Shown: piece by piece, positions 5,770 through 12,052 of the stretch
Numbering within the stretch: the first letter of the stretch is position 1
Layout of the letters: every line of letters starts with the position of its first letter
Assembly (NCBI GenBank): GCA_964388495.1
Contig: CAYMAT010000038.1
Location: 1 to 13,292, forward strand
Length of the DNA stretch: 13,292 bases
Origin: CAYMAT01 sp964388495
GTDB lineage: Bacteria; Patescibacteriota; Gracilibacteria; Peribacterales; Peribacteraceae
Reading direction: 5' to 3'
Position numbers and translations under genes: made by a program
The notes under the pieces: generated by a model
Seen by the model: only the letters and a program-made list of their open reading frames with translations
Told to the model about the DNA's origin: nothing
The model's database searches: none

Positions 5770-7437
5770 TTATTTCTTCCAAGCTTTAGCCAGATACTCC
5801 TGCACGCAGCGGTGGCTATTGAACTGCCCAAGTAAACCTATCGCACGCTTCATGCGGCGGAGCCAGCGTGCGCGACCGGGGAAGCGGTATTCCGGGAGCA
5901 CTTCATACTGAAGAACGGTATAGAGGTCTTCTGCGTCAATGGCGCGCGTGTCGTCCGCTCCCAGCGTGGACGCCAAGGGCCCTATGCGCCAGCCGGATTC
6001 CGGATCGTGCTCGTAGCCCTCAATCCACCAGCCGTCCAGCGTGGACAGGTTGGGAACGCCGTTGAGCGCGGCCTTCATCCCGGAGGTGCCGGACGCCTCA
6101 TGCAGGCGCGTGGGGGTGTTGAGCCACACGTCCGCGCCGCTCACCAGCATGCACGCAAGATCCGGGTTGTAGTTGGGCAGGTATGCGATGCGCACGCACC
6201 CGCGCAGTTCCTTACTGCGTTCGATCATGCGGCGGATCACGTCCATCGCAAACTGGTCACCGGGGTGGGCGTTGCCTGCGTGGACGATCTGGAGTTTGCC
6301 ACAGCCGATCTTGCGTAGGCGCTCCAGGTTTTCGTAGAGGAGCTCCGGACGCTTGTAGGCCACCACGCGGCGGGCGCTGGCAATGGTGAGCCAATCCTCC
6401 TCAAAGGGTTCCGCGGGGTGCGACTGGTTGACCAGCGCGATGAGCGATTTCTTGGCTCCCATATGCGCCTTCCACAGCTCCTCATCCGTGATGTCCCTGG
6501 CGTGCTCGGTCAGAAGCGACGGATCCGCGCGCCAGCCGGGAGCGCGGCGGTCAAAGACCTCCTGCATCTCCTGGCTGCACCAGCGGATGTGATGGATACC
6601 GTTGGTGATGTAGTCAATGGCATTGTTATTGAGCAGCCGCTGCGAGACCAGACCGTGCACGCGCGAGACGCCAAAAGTCTTGTGACTCAGGTTCATGGCC
6701 AGCTTGGTCATGCTCAATGCATCCTCACCCGCGATCTTCTTGATGTGCCAGGGCAACTGGTCACCCGCAACCGCCCACGCCATGTCGTAGGGGAACACAT
6801 CGTGCCCCGCGGCCACGGGCGTATGCGTGGTGAAGGCGCAGCTGCGGCGGACTTCCTCATCCTTGAATCCCCTCTCCCGCAAAAGTTCCAGCGTGGCAAA
6901 CGCACAGTGCCCTTCGTTCAAGTGGAAGAAATCGACGTGGTCGTAGCCGAGAGCCCGGAGCATTTTGACGCCGCCAATGCCCAGCACGATCTCCTGCGCA
7001 ATGCGCATGCGGCCGTCCCCGCCGTAGAGGCGCTCCACAATGGCGCGGTCCTTGGGATCGTTCTGGGGCAGGTCGGTATCCAGGAAATACACGGGGAACG
7101 CGGGATGTGTCCCGTGCATCGGCTGTAGTTCCTTTACCCAGACTCCGACGGTGACCGTCCTTTTCTCCACCTGCACCGTGACGGTCTGCGGCAGCTTGCG
7201 TAGCTCTTTTTGGCGGTTCCAGGAAAGGTCGGAATACTCCTGCGTGCCGTCGTCACGGATGTGCTGGCTCAAATACCCGTGTTTCCAACACACGGTCATG
7301 CACGCCCCGGAGACTCCCATATCCGCCGCCGACTGCATCATGTCCGCCGCAAGTACGCCCAGCCCGCCGGCGAACGTGGGAATGTTTCCGGAGAGCCCTA
7401 TTTCCATCGTGAAGTAGGCGACGTGGAGGGAGGACAT
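5770..7437 (-). CDS. glgP: Alpha-glucan (glycogen/maltodextrin) phosphorylase, short GT35 type
   Basis: The 555-residue protein belongs to the short alpha-glucan phosphorylase group (E. coli GlgP is over 800 residues). It releases glucose-1-phosphate from alpha-1,4-glucan with a pyridoxal phosphate cofactor. Seen in order: VAYFTMEIGLSGNIPTFAGG near the start, YGGDGRMRIAQEIVLGIGG, HLNEGHCAFATLELL, TTHTPVAAGHD, ITNGIHHIRW, and EASGTSGMKAALNGV with K455 as the PLP lysine, then STLDGWW. The start is the ATG at 7437, because translation from there matches the family N-terminus; an in-frame ATG 66 nt upstream overlaps the promoter and is rejected. The product feeds the divergently encoded phosphohexomutase. 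A TGCTACAAT box with a TGGAAA -35 lies upstream. Confidence 0.92.
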   Translation of the reverse strand: MSSLHVAYFTMEIGLSGNIPTFAGGLGVLAADMMQSAADMGVSGACMTVCWKHGYLSQHIRDDGTQEYSDLSWNRQKELRKLPQTVTVQVEKRTVTVGVWVKELQPMHGTHPAFPVYFLDTDLPQNDPKDRAIVERLYGGDGRMRIAQEIVLGIGGVKMLRALGYDHVDFFHLNEGHCAFATLELLRERGFKDEEVRRSCAFTTHTPVAAGHDVFPYDMAWAVAGDQLPWHIKKIAGEDALSMTKLAMNLSHKTFGVSRVHGLVSQRLLNNNAIDYITNGIHHIRWCSQEMQEVFDRRAPGWRADPSLLTEHARDITDEELWKAHMGAKKSLIALVNQSHPAEPFEEDWLTIASARRVVAYKRPELLYENLERLRKIGCGKLQIVHAGNAHPGDQFAMDVIRRMIERSKELRGCVRIAYLPNYNPDLACMLVSGADVWLNTPTRLHEASGTSGMKAALNGVPNLSTLDGWWIEGYEHDPESGWRIGPLASTLGADDTRAIDAEDLYTVLQYEVLPEYRFPGRARWLRRMKRAIGLLGQFNSHRCVQEYLAKAWKK

Positions 7438-7459
7438 GAAGAATGTGAGTTTTGTGTAT

Positions 7460-7488
7460 ATTGTAGCAGAAAAACGGACTTTTTTCCA
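7460..7488 (-). promoter_or_regulatory. Promoter of the phosphorylase gene
   Basis: On the minus strand, TGGAAA (7483-7488) and TACAAT (7460-7465) are 17 bp apart, with TG one base before the -10 (extended -10). Transcription would start near 7453, leaving a leader of about 15 nt before the ATG at 7437. Confidence 0.6.
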
Positions 7489-7513
7489 CACTAAAAACCA
7501 CATCTGTTATCCT
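7485..7513 (+). promoter_or_regulatory. Possible promoter of the phosphohexomutase gene
   Basis: TCCACA (7485-7490), 17 bp, then TATCCT (7508-7513) preceded by TGT. The -10 ends 7 nt before the ATG at 7521, so the RNA would be leaderless. It overlaps the divergent phosphorylase promoter, so the two may be co-controlled or compete for polymerase. Confidence 0.4.
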
Positions 7514-7520
7514 CTATCCC

Positions 7521-8900
7521 ATGATCAACCCCGTCATCTTTAGGGCCTACGACATCCGCGGCAAAGCACACAGCCAGATCAATGAAGAAGCGTGTCTCTT
7601 GATCGGTCACGCATTCGGTACGGTCCTGAGGCGCCTCTATAAGAAAGATCATCCGACGGTGATTGTGGGGCGCGACGCGCGCACGCACAGTCCGCAGTTT
7701 GAGAAGGCGATGATCGAGGGGCTCAAGAAGTCCGGTTGCGAGATCTGGAAAATTGGCCAGACGCCGAGTCCTTTGAACTACTTCACCATCTGCGACCGGC
7801 AGACGGACGGCGGCGTGCAGATTACGGCAAGCCACAACCCCAAAGACGATAACGGCATCAAGCTGCAGGTGCGTGATGCAGAAGCCTGGAGCGGGGAGCA
7901 GCTGCAGGAATTGCGGCAGCAGATCGAGAAGAAGGATTTTTTGAACGGCGAAGGAAGCGAGAAAGAAATCGACGGTACGGGAGCCTACATCGATCATCTC
8001 GCGAGGATTTTTGGAGAGGCCGGAAAAAATCTGAAAATTGTGGTGGACTGCGGTAACGGTGTGACGGGTCCGGTGAACGTTGCGGCGCTGGAAAAGATCG
8101 GCGCAACGGTGATCGGCATGTACACGGAACCGGACGGCGAATTCCCCAACCACCCGGCCGACCCCAGTAAGCACGCGACGCTTGTGGAGCTGCAGGCACG
8201 CGTGAAAAAAGAGAAGGCGCACTTGGGCATCGCCTTTGACGGCGACGGTGATCGCATGGGCCTGGTGGATGAAACCGGGACGATTAGGAGTGCCGACGAA
8301 ATCCTGCTTTTGCTCGCAAAAGATCATCTGAGCCGAACAAAAAATGTGCCCATAGTTTTTACCGTCAGTAACAGTGAAATTCTGAACACAGAAATTGTTC
8401 GATATGGTGGAAAACCCGTAATGGTAAAAGTGGGTCACTCCTTTGTGGAACACGCGATGCGTGAGGAAGGAGCAATGCTTGGCGGTGAACAATCCGGGCA
8501 TTATTTCTGCGCCGAGGATTACTACGGATTTGATGATGCGTTGGTAGCGGCCATGCGCATTTTGTCGATTGTCCAAGCCGGCAAAAAACCCGTCTCGGAA
8601 CACTTTGCGGAATTCCCCAAGGTCTACCAGGCGCACGAATTGCGTCCCCACTGTCCGGATGAAAAGAAAACCGCAGTGATCGCCTCGGTCACCAAGTTTT
8701 TTGAGAAGACGCACAAGGTCATTACGCTGGACGGTGTGCGCATAGATTTTGGCGACGGCGCCTGGGCGGGCATCCGCCAGAGCAACACAAGTCCCTGCAT
8801 CAGTATCTGCATGGAAGCGCGGAGTCCGGAGAAGTTGAAAGAGGTGGAAGAAACGGTATTAGGCCACCTGAAGACTTACCCGGATATCACCTTTGAATAG
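7521..8900 (+). CDS. Phosphomannomutase/phosphoglucomutase (alpha-D-phosphohexomutase)
   Basis: The 459-residue protein has all four active-site elements of the superfamily: the phosphoserine loop TASHNPKDDNGIK with Ser104, the metal loop DGDGDR at 240-245, the sugar loop GGEQSGHY at 321-328, and the phosphate loop RQSNTSP at 419-425. It moves phosphate between C1 and C6 of glucose or mannose through a bisphosphate intermediate. GGEQSG and its length place it with the bacterial PMM/PGM enzymes (ManB/AlgC type), so the sugar is not fixed by sequence. Its divergent neighbour makes glucose-1-phosphate, which points to a PGM role. No Shine-Dalgarno sequence is present. Its last 16 codons lie in a 219-bp segment that is duplicated immediately downstream. 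Confidence 0.93.
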   Translation: MINPVIFRAYDIRGKAHSQINEEACLLIGHAFGTVLRRLYKKDHPTVIVGRDARTHSPQFEKAMIEGLKKSGCEIWKIGQTPSPLNYFTICDRQTDGGVQITASHNPKDDNGIKLQVRDAEAWSGEQLQELRQQIEKKDFLNGEGSEKEIDGTGAYIDHLARIFGEAGKNLKIVVDCGNGVTGPVNVAALEKIGATVIGMYTEPDGEFPNHPADPSKHATLVELQARVKKEKAHLGIAFDGDGDRMGLVDETGTIRSADEILLLLAKDHLSRTKNVPIVFTVSNSEILNTEIVRYGGKPVMVKVGHSFVEHAMREEGAMLGGEQSGHYFCAEDYYGFDDALVAAMRILSIVQAGKKPVSEHFAEFPKVYQAHELRPHCPDEKKTAVIASVTKFFEKTHKVITLDGVRIDFGDGAWAGIRQSNTSPCISICMEARSPEKLKEVEETVLGHLKTYPDITFE

Positions 8901-9290
8901 GATTCAGGATCCAAATGCCAAGTAAGACGAGTGGAAGAAAAGGAACAGGAAAAAACCCTCTCACTCTTCCTCTTCCTTGTTTTTCACCTACTTGGCTTCT
9001 GAATACTGAACCTGACTTTTCTCCAGTACTTGCTAACATCACCCATGCAAAACGTGACAAGATTCCTTCTGACGGTATTAGGCCACCTGAAGACTTACCC
9101 GGATATCACCTTTGAATAGGATTCAGGATCCAAATGCCAAGTAAGACGAGTGGAAGAAAAGGAACAGGAAAAAACCCTCTCACTCTTCCTCTTCCTTGTT
9201 TTTCACCTACTTGGCTTCTGAATACTGAACCTGACTTTTCTCCAGTACTTGCTAACATCACCCATGCAAAACGTGATACAATTCCTTCTG
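8853..9290. repeat. Tandem duplication, 2 x 219 bp, covering the mutase 3' end and gap
   Basis: Copy 1 is 8853-9071 and copy 2 is 9072-9290. They are identical except for three changes near the right end (GTGACAAGATT in copy 1, GTGATACAATT in copy 2), that is 216 of 219. The unit contains the last codons and stop of the mutase gene, the intergenic DNA and the start of a downstream promoter. Copy 2 therefore repeats the mutase C-terminus without a gene. Within each copy the gap has a long imperfect inverted repeat (about 8904-9022 in copy 1; GCCAAGTA pairs with TACTTGGC), perhaps the mutase terminator. Apart from this the 391-bp stretch between genes holds nothing else I can see. Confidence 0.9.
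9274..9282 (+). promoter_or_regulatory. Extended -10 promoter of the glycine-zipper microprotein
   Basis: TGATACAAT ends 9 nt before the ATG at 9292, which predicts a leader of only 2-3 nt. In the first repeat copy the same place reads TGACAAGAT, which is not a good -10, so two of the three differences between copies fall in this box. Confidence 0.5.
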
Positions 9291-9291
9291 T

Positions 9292-9444
9292 ATGTGGCCG
9301 TTCCGCAAAAAGAGGGAGAAGAAGAAAAAGCGCGTCGTGGAAGGCGTGGTGGCGGGCTTGATCATTGGCGGCGCCATCGGCTCCATCATCGGCAAAAAAA
9401 TGCTTGAGGACCGAGAGGACGGAGATCCGAAAAAGAAAAAATAA
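9292..9444 (+). CDS. Microprotein (50 aa) with one glycine-zipper membrane helix
   Basis: The ORF begins MWPFRKKREKKKKR, continues with one hydrophobic segment (about 15-34) and ends in a charged tail (MLEDREDGDPKKKK). Within the segment glycines fall exactly every fourth residue: G18, G22, G26, G30 and G34. This is the spacing of a glycine zipper that packs helices against each other, as in YtxH-like and glycine-zipper envelope proteins. The basic N-terminus would stay in the cytoplasm. A -10 box sits just upstream, in repeat copy 2. It converges on the 9449-10150 gene with only 4 bp between stops. No named family is recognised; the composition and promoter support a real gene. Confidence 0.65.
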   Translation: MWPFRKKREKKKKRVVEGVVAGLIIGGAIGSIIGKKMLEDREDGDPKKKK

Positions 9445-9448
9445 CCGA

Positions 9449-10150
9449 TTAGAACCAAGACTTGGTCCAGTTCTTGAGTCGCCCCCACGCTGAGGGATTT
9501 TTTGCCGGAACCGCAGCTTCCACGATTGCGGCGGGAGTTTTTTTGGGTGCGGGTGCAGAACACGCATTTTCCCCTCCCCCATTTTGCGCGGGCGCTGCGG
9601 GAGTGGCAGGTGCTGCTGCGGGCGGTTGGGCGGGTTGTTGCTGAGGACGCACAGGTGCGGTCTGGGCCGGTTGACGCTGCCGAAGGGGCATATGGGGGTC
9701 CTGCACATGCACGGCAGGAGCAGGTTCTGGCTCGCTTTCCACTTCATATCCTCCAAATCCTCCGGATGCGAACATCGCAAATGCCGCGTCTTGCGCTGCC
9801 TTACTCTGCGCATGCGTAGTGAACATCGCCTCCGCCATTGCACGCGCGTTCCATTGATCCTGCGCATTCTGATTGCGTGCACGCGCCATTTCCGCAAAGA
9901 CCACATCCGCTTGCGCGGTGGACACGGGTGGCTCTGTTTTCTGCATCTTCTGAAGTTCGCGACTTGCACTCACCATATCCACACCTCCAAAGACCGACTG
10001 CACGTGCGTCCGTACCTCCGCTTGCGCGGGGACGGTGATGTGTAAAGAAAAATCCTGGAGCGTGGCAAAGGCCGCATCCAGACCCGTCATTGCCGAGGGC
10101 ATGACGCGCTGTTGCAATTCCTCTACCTGTGGTCGGGCCTTGGGAAACAT
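9449..10150 (-). CDS. Hypothetical protein with Ala/Pro/Gln-rich linker
   Basis: The 233-residue protein starts at the ATG at 10150. A longer TTG start at 10186 would lie on the -35 element and is rejected. Residues 1 to about 140 are mostly helical and polar, with regular Ala and Gln. Residues about 145-215 are a low-complexity stretch of Pro, Ala and Gln (for example PQQQPAQPPAAAPATPAAPA). The C-terminus (SAWGRLKNWTKSWF) is a short basic-aromatic segment that could be an amphipathic membrane- or protein-binding helix. There is one Cys and no signal peptide or membrane segment. I do not recognise a family. The well-formed leaderless promoter supports that it is a gene; the opposite strand has only short frames. 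Confidence 0.6.
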   Translation of the reverse strand: MFPKARPQVEELQQRVMPSAMTGLDAAFATLQDFSLHITVPAQAEVRTHVQSVFGGVDMVSASRELQKMQKTEPPVSTAQADVVFAEMARARNQNAQDQWNARAMAEAMFTTHAQSKAAQDAAFAMFASGGFGGYEVESEPEPAPAVHVQDPHMPLRQRQPAQTAPVRPQQQPAQPPAAAPATPAAPAQNGGGENACSAPAPKKTPAAIVEAAVPAKNPSAWGRLKNWTKSWF

Positions 10151-10158
10151 GACGATGT

Positions 10159-10186
10159 ATTGTAGGCCTGTGTAAAAGGAGGTCAA
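10159..10186 (-). promoter_or_regulatory. Promoter of the Ala/Pro/Gln-rich protein gene
   Basis: Read on the minus strand, TTGACC (10181-10186), 16 bp, TACAAT (10159-10164). The -10 ends 8 nt before the ATG at 10150, so the mRNA would be leaderless or nearly so. This is the best -35/-10 pair in the window next to the one at 11643-11671. Confidence 0.65.
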
Positions 10187-10260
10187 CTATTGTTTACATC
10201 ATTATTTTGGCTTATATTAGACATTTTAATGACCTTAAGGCAAAGAAATATGCAAACCTA

Positions 10261-10269
10261 TGATAGAAT
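10261..10269 (+). promoter_or_regulatory. Possible extended -10 promoter of the 64-residue gene
   Basis: TGATAGAAT lies 22 nt before the ATG at 10292 in an AT-rich divergent gap (10151-10291). No convincing -35 is present, and no Shine-Dalgarno sequence follows. Confidence 0.4.
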
Positions 10270-10291
10270 TTAACCGAAATTTCTTCTCTTC

Positions 10292-10486
10292 ATGACAGCC
10301 GAAAAATCGCGCAACGCCGGTGACCAAGAACTCCCTATTGATATTCGCTTTCTTGAAGCCTTAGTGGAAGAGCACAAGAATGATCCTGTTATCCTTGAAC
10401 TTCAAAAACAGATGAAGGATAGAAGTAGTCCTCTCATGTACAACCGCGTCTGGTGCCAGACCGATTATCTGCAAGAAGAAAAATAA
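10292..10486 (+). CDS. Hypothetical small soluble protein (64 aa)
   Basis: A charged, probably helical protein rich in Glu and Lys (LPIDIRFLEALVEEHKNDPV at 14-33, then ILELQKQMKDRSS). It has one Cys and no membrane segment or signal peptide. I recognise no family. Support comes from the clean ATG and TAA, a -10-like box upstream, amino-acid composition typical of a folded protein, and the fact that it fills the space up to the convergent asparaginase gene. An AT-rich stem (AATAAGA 10482-10488 with TCTTATT 10496-10502) bridges the two stop codons and may serve both genes as a terminator. Confidence 0.55.
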   Translation: MTAEKSRNAGDQELPIDIRFLEALVEEHKNDPVILELQKQMKDRSSPLMYNRVWCQTDYLQEEK

Positions 10487-10497
10487 GAGAAAACTTC

Positions 10498-11490
10498 TTA
10501 TTCATCCAACTCTCCTACCAAGCTCTTCTCCATGAGTTCGCGGAGACGGCCGGCCGTCTTTGCCTGCGTCAGCGCCCACATCAGTTTCACCGTGGCGCAG
10601 TCGTAACTCATGTTCTTGCCGGAAATGATGCCCAGGCCCTCCAGCGCCAGCTGGCGGCGGAAGCGCTGCATGTCCACGGAACCGCGGAGTGTTTGGGAGA
10701 CCATCACCACCGGGATGCCGTCCTGCTTGAGGCGCTGCAGCCACGGGAAGAGATGATCGCCGATCATGCCGGACCCGTAGGCGCGCAGCACTATCCCGTG
10801 CGGCTTGCTGGCCGCCACCGCGTCCAGGTATTTCTCCGTGATACCGGGCGTGAGCGTGACAATCACCACATCGGGATCAAAATCCGGACGGCACAGGAGC
10901 GTCCGCTTGCGGCGAACCATGCGCCAGGGGTGCAGGTGGGTCTCTGACGAAAAATCCGCAAGCGCGGGGAAGCGCGGCGTATCGAACGTCTGGAGAATGG
11001 ATTCATCCACCTTCTTGGCGCGCGTACCGCGGATCACGCGGGGGCCCAGGCAGATGCAGACCTCTGCAAGATCCAACTGCGCGGCGCGGATGGCGAAGAT
11101 CAGGTTCATGCGGCCGTCCCCCGCGATGTCGTTGATGGGGAGCAATGCGCCGGTGAGCACCACGGGCTTGCGGAGGTTCTGGAGAGCGAAGCTGAGGGCA
11201 GCCGCGGTGTACGTCATGGTGTTGGTGCCGTGGACGACGACGAATCCCTCAAAGGAATCGTAGAGATCCTCAATCCTCCGCGCGATGGCCACCCAGTGGT
11301 CCGGCGTAATGTCCGAGGAACCCACGTTGCTGATGCTGAAGAATTCCAGCGCCACTTCCCGCTGCAGTTCCGGAACCGTGCGGTGAATGACCGCAAGCGA
11401 TTCCATGGGCTCTATGCGTCCGGACTTCTGGTTCATGACCATGCCGATGGATCCGCCCACGTAGAGAATGGCGATCTTTGTGCGGGGCAT
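10498..11490 (-). CDS. Type I L-asparaginase family protein with altered catalytic residues
   Basis: This 330-residue homologue of cytoplasmic asparaginase I (AnsA, about 338 residues) retains SSDITPDHW (58-66), VVVHGTNTMTYTAAALSF (84-101), VVLTGALLPI, DGRMNL (125-130), RGTRAKK with K160, and LRAYGSGM. The usual TGGTIGM start is VGGSIGM, so the Thr nucleophile is Ser14, and the HGTDT motif is HGTNT, with Asn90 for the catalytic Asp. K160 of the second triad remains. It may be a weak or changed amidohydrolase. The start at 11490 gives MPRTKIAILYVGG, matching the family; an in-frame ATG 42 nt upstream adds an unrelated peptide. A TACACT box (11497-11502) 6 nt upstream hints at leaderless transcription. 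Confidence 0.88.
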   Translation of the reverse strand: MPRTKIAILYVGGSIGMVMNQKSGRIEPMESLAVIHRTVPELQREVALEFFSISNVGSSDITPDHWVAIARRIEDLYDSFEGFVVVHGTNTMTYTAAALSFALQNLRKPVVLTGALLPINDIAGDGRMNLIFAIRAAQLDLAEVCICLGPRVIRGTRAKKVDESILQTFDTPRFPALADFSSETHLHPWRMVRRKRTLLCRPDFDPDVVIVTLTPGITEKYLDAVAASKPHGIVLRAYGSGMIGDHLFPWLQRLKQDGIPVVMVSQTLRGSVDMQRFRRQLALEGLGIISGKNMSYDCATVKLMWALTQAKTAGRLRELMEKSLVGELDE

Positions 11491-11504
11491 ACACGAAGTG
11501 TAAA

Positions 11505-11622
11505 TCCCAAGACCAAAGAAGTCGAAGACCAAAGCAATGAATAAGAAACAAAATTCAAAATGCTTTTCTTTTAATTCTTGTGAAATTTGTTCTTGCTTGG
11601 GTTTTTGGTCTTAGATCTTGGG
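11505..11622. repeat. Long A-rich/T-rich inverted repeat upstream of the asparaginase gene
   Basis: The left arm (about 11506-11561) is built of words like AAGACCAAAG. The right arm (about 11562-11622) is its imperfect reverse complement (TTTTTGGTCTT, TTCTTGCTTGGG). The outer ends pair well (CCCAAGA with TCTTGGG), the middle only roughly. With arms above 50 nt it is the largest word-based inverted repeat in the window. Confidence 0.5.
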
Positions 11623-11642
11623 TTTTTGTCATGTTTTCTGCA

Positions 11643-11671
11643 TTGCTCAAAACCTGATTTTTTGCTACAAT
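11643..11671 (+). promoter_or_regulatory. Strong sigma-70-type promoter facing a gene-free region
   Basis: TTGCTC (11643-11648), exactly 17 bp, TACAAT (11666-11671), with TGC before the -10 (extended -10). Transcription would start near 11678. No plausible coding region begins downstream before the terminator at 12053-12083. Confidence 0.7.
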
Positions 11672-11700
11672 AGTGGGTTCGCTCTTTTCACATCTTCTCC

Positions 11701-11744
11701 CTGTTCTCGCTTCGGCAGGCTTGCCCGCTGAAGCTTGCGGAGGC
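11701..11744. repeat. Dispersed-repeat-like GC-rich palindrome inside the RNA region
   Basis: GCTTCGGC and GCTGAAGC pair over 8 bp (one G-U) around a short loop, followed by GCTTGCGGAGGCGGG. From memory, strings of this kind (GCTTCGGCGGGCAAG, CCTCCGCAAGC) are scattered through CPR genomes as intergenic repeats. It may be an insertion within the candidate RNA. Confidence 0.35.
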
Positions 11745-12052
11745 GGGAGAATGAAGGGGTCGACGGCAGTTCCTCCAGATTTGGAGCACTTCTACTGCTT
11801 CTGCTCACCCCTTCATCCTCCCTGCCTCCCCGCGGCACACGACTACCGCGACAGAGGCTCTCTCCACTGGAGGGATTCTCGACTCTCCTCTCACGAGGAA
11901 CAACAAACACACAACTACCTGCTCCCTGGGTATAAAAAGGGAGCCCGATGCCCGAGGTTCGGGCTACCTACACAAACATACACGGGACGGCGCACCCACT
12001 AACGGCGCCAACGAGCAGGGAGCATGCAGCAGAGTCGGCTGCGTACCCCCCG

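Noticed and set aside
7491..8714. 407-codon open frame on the minus strand
   Set aside because: Antisense to the phosphohexomutase, whose four active-site motifs prove the plus-strand frame.
8915..9361. Two similar short frames beginning MPSKTSGRKGTGKN
   Set aside because: They arise because the 219-bp segment is duplicated. The frames run through the inverted repeat, and one overlaps the microprotein in another frame.
11949..11970. tRNA T-arm (GAGGTTCGGG)
   Set aside because: The stem does not pair as a T-arm and no acceptor or anticodon arm is found; it is the AGCCCGA/TCGGGCT hairpin.
11673..12002. 109-codon plus-strand and 81-codon minus-strand frames in the RNA region
   Set aside because: Composition is unlike the neighbouring proteins, they run through strong stems, and no family is recognised.
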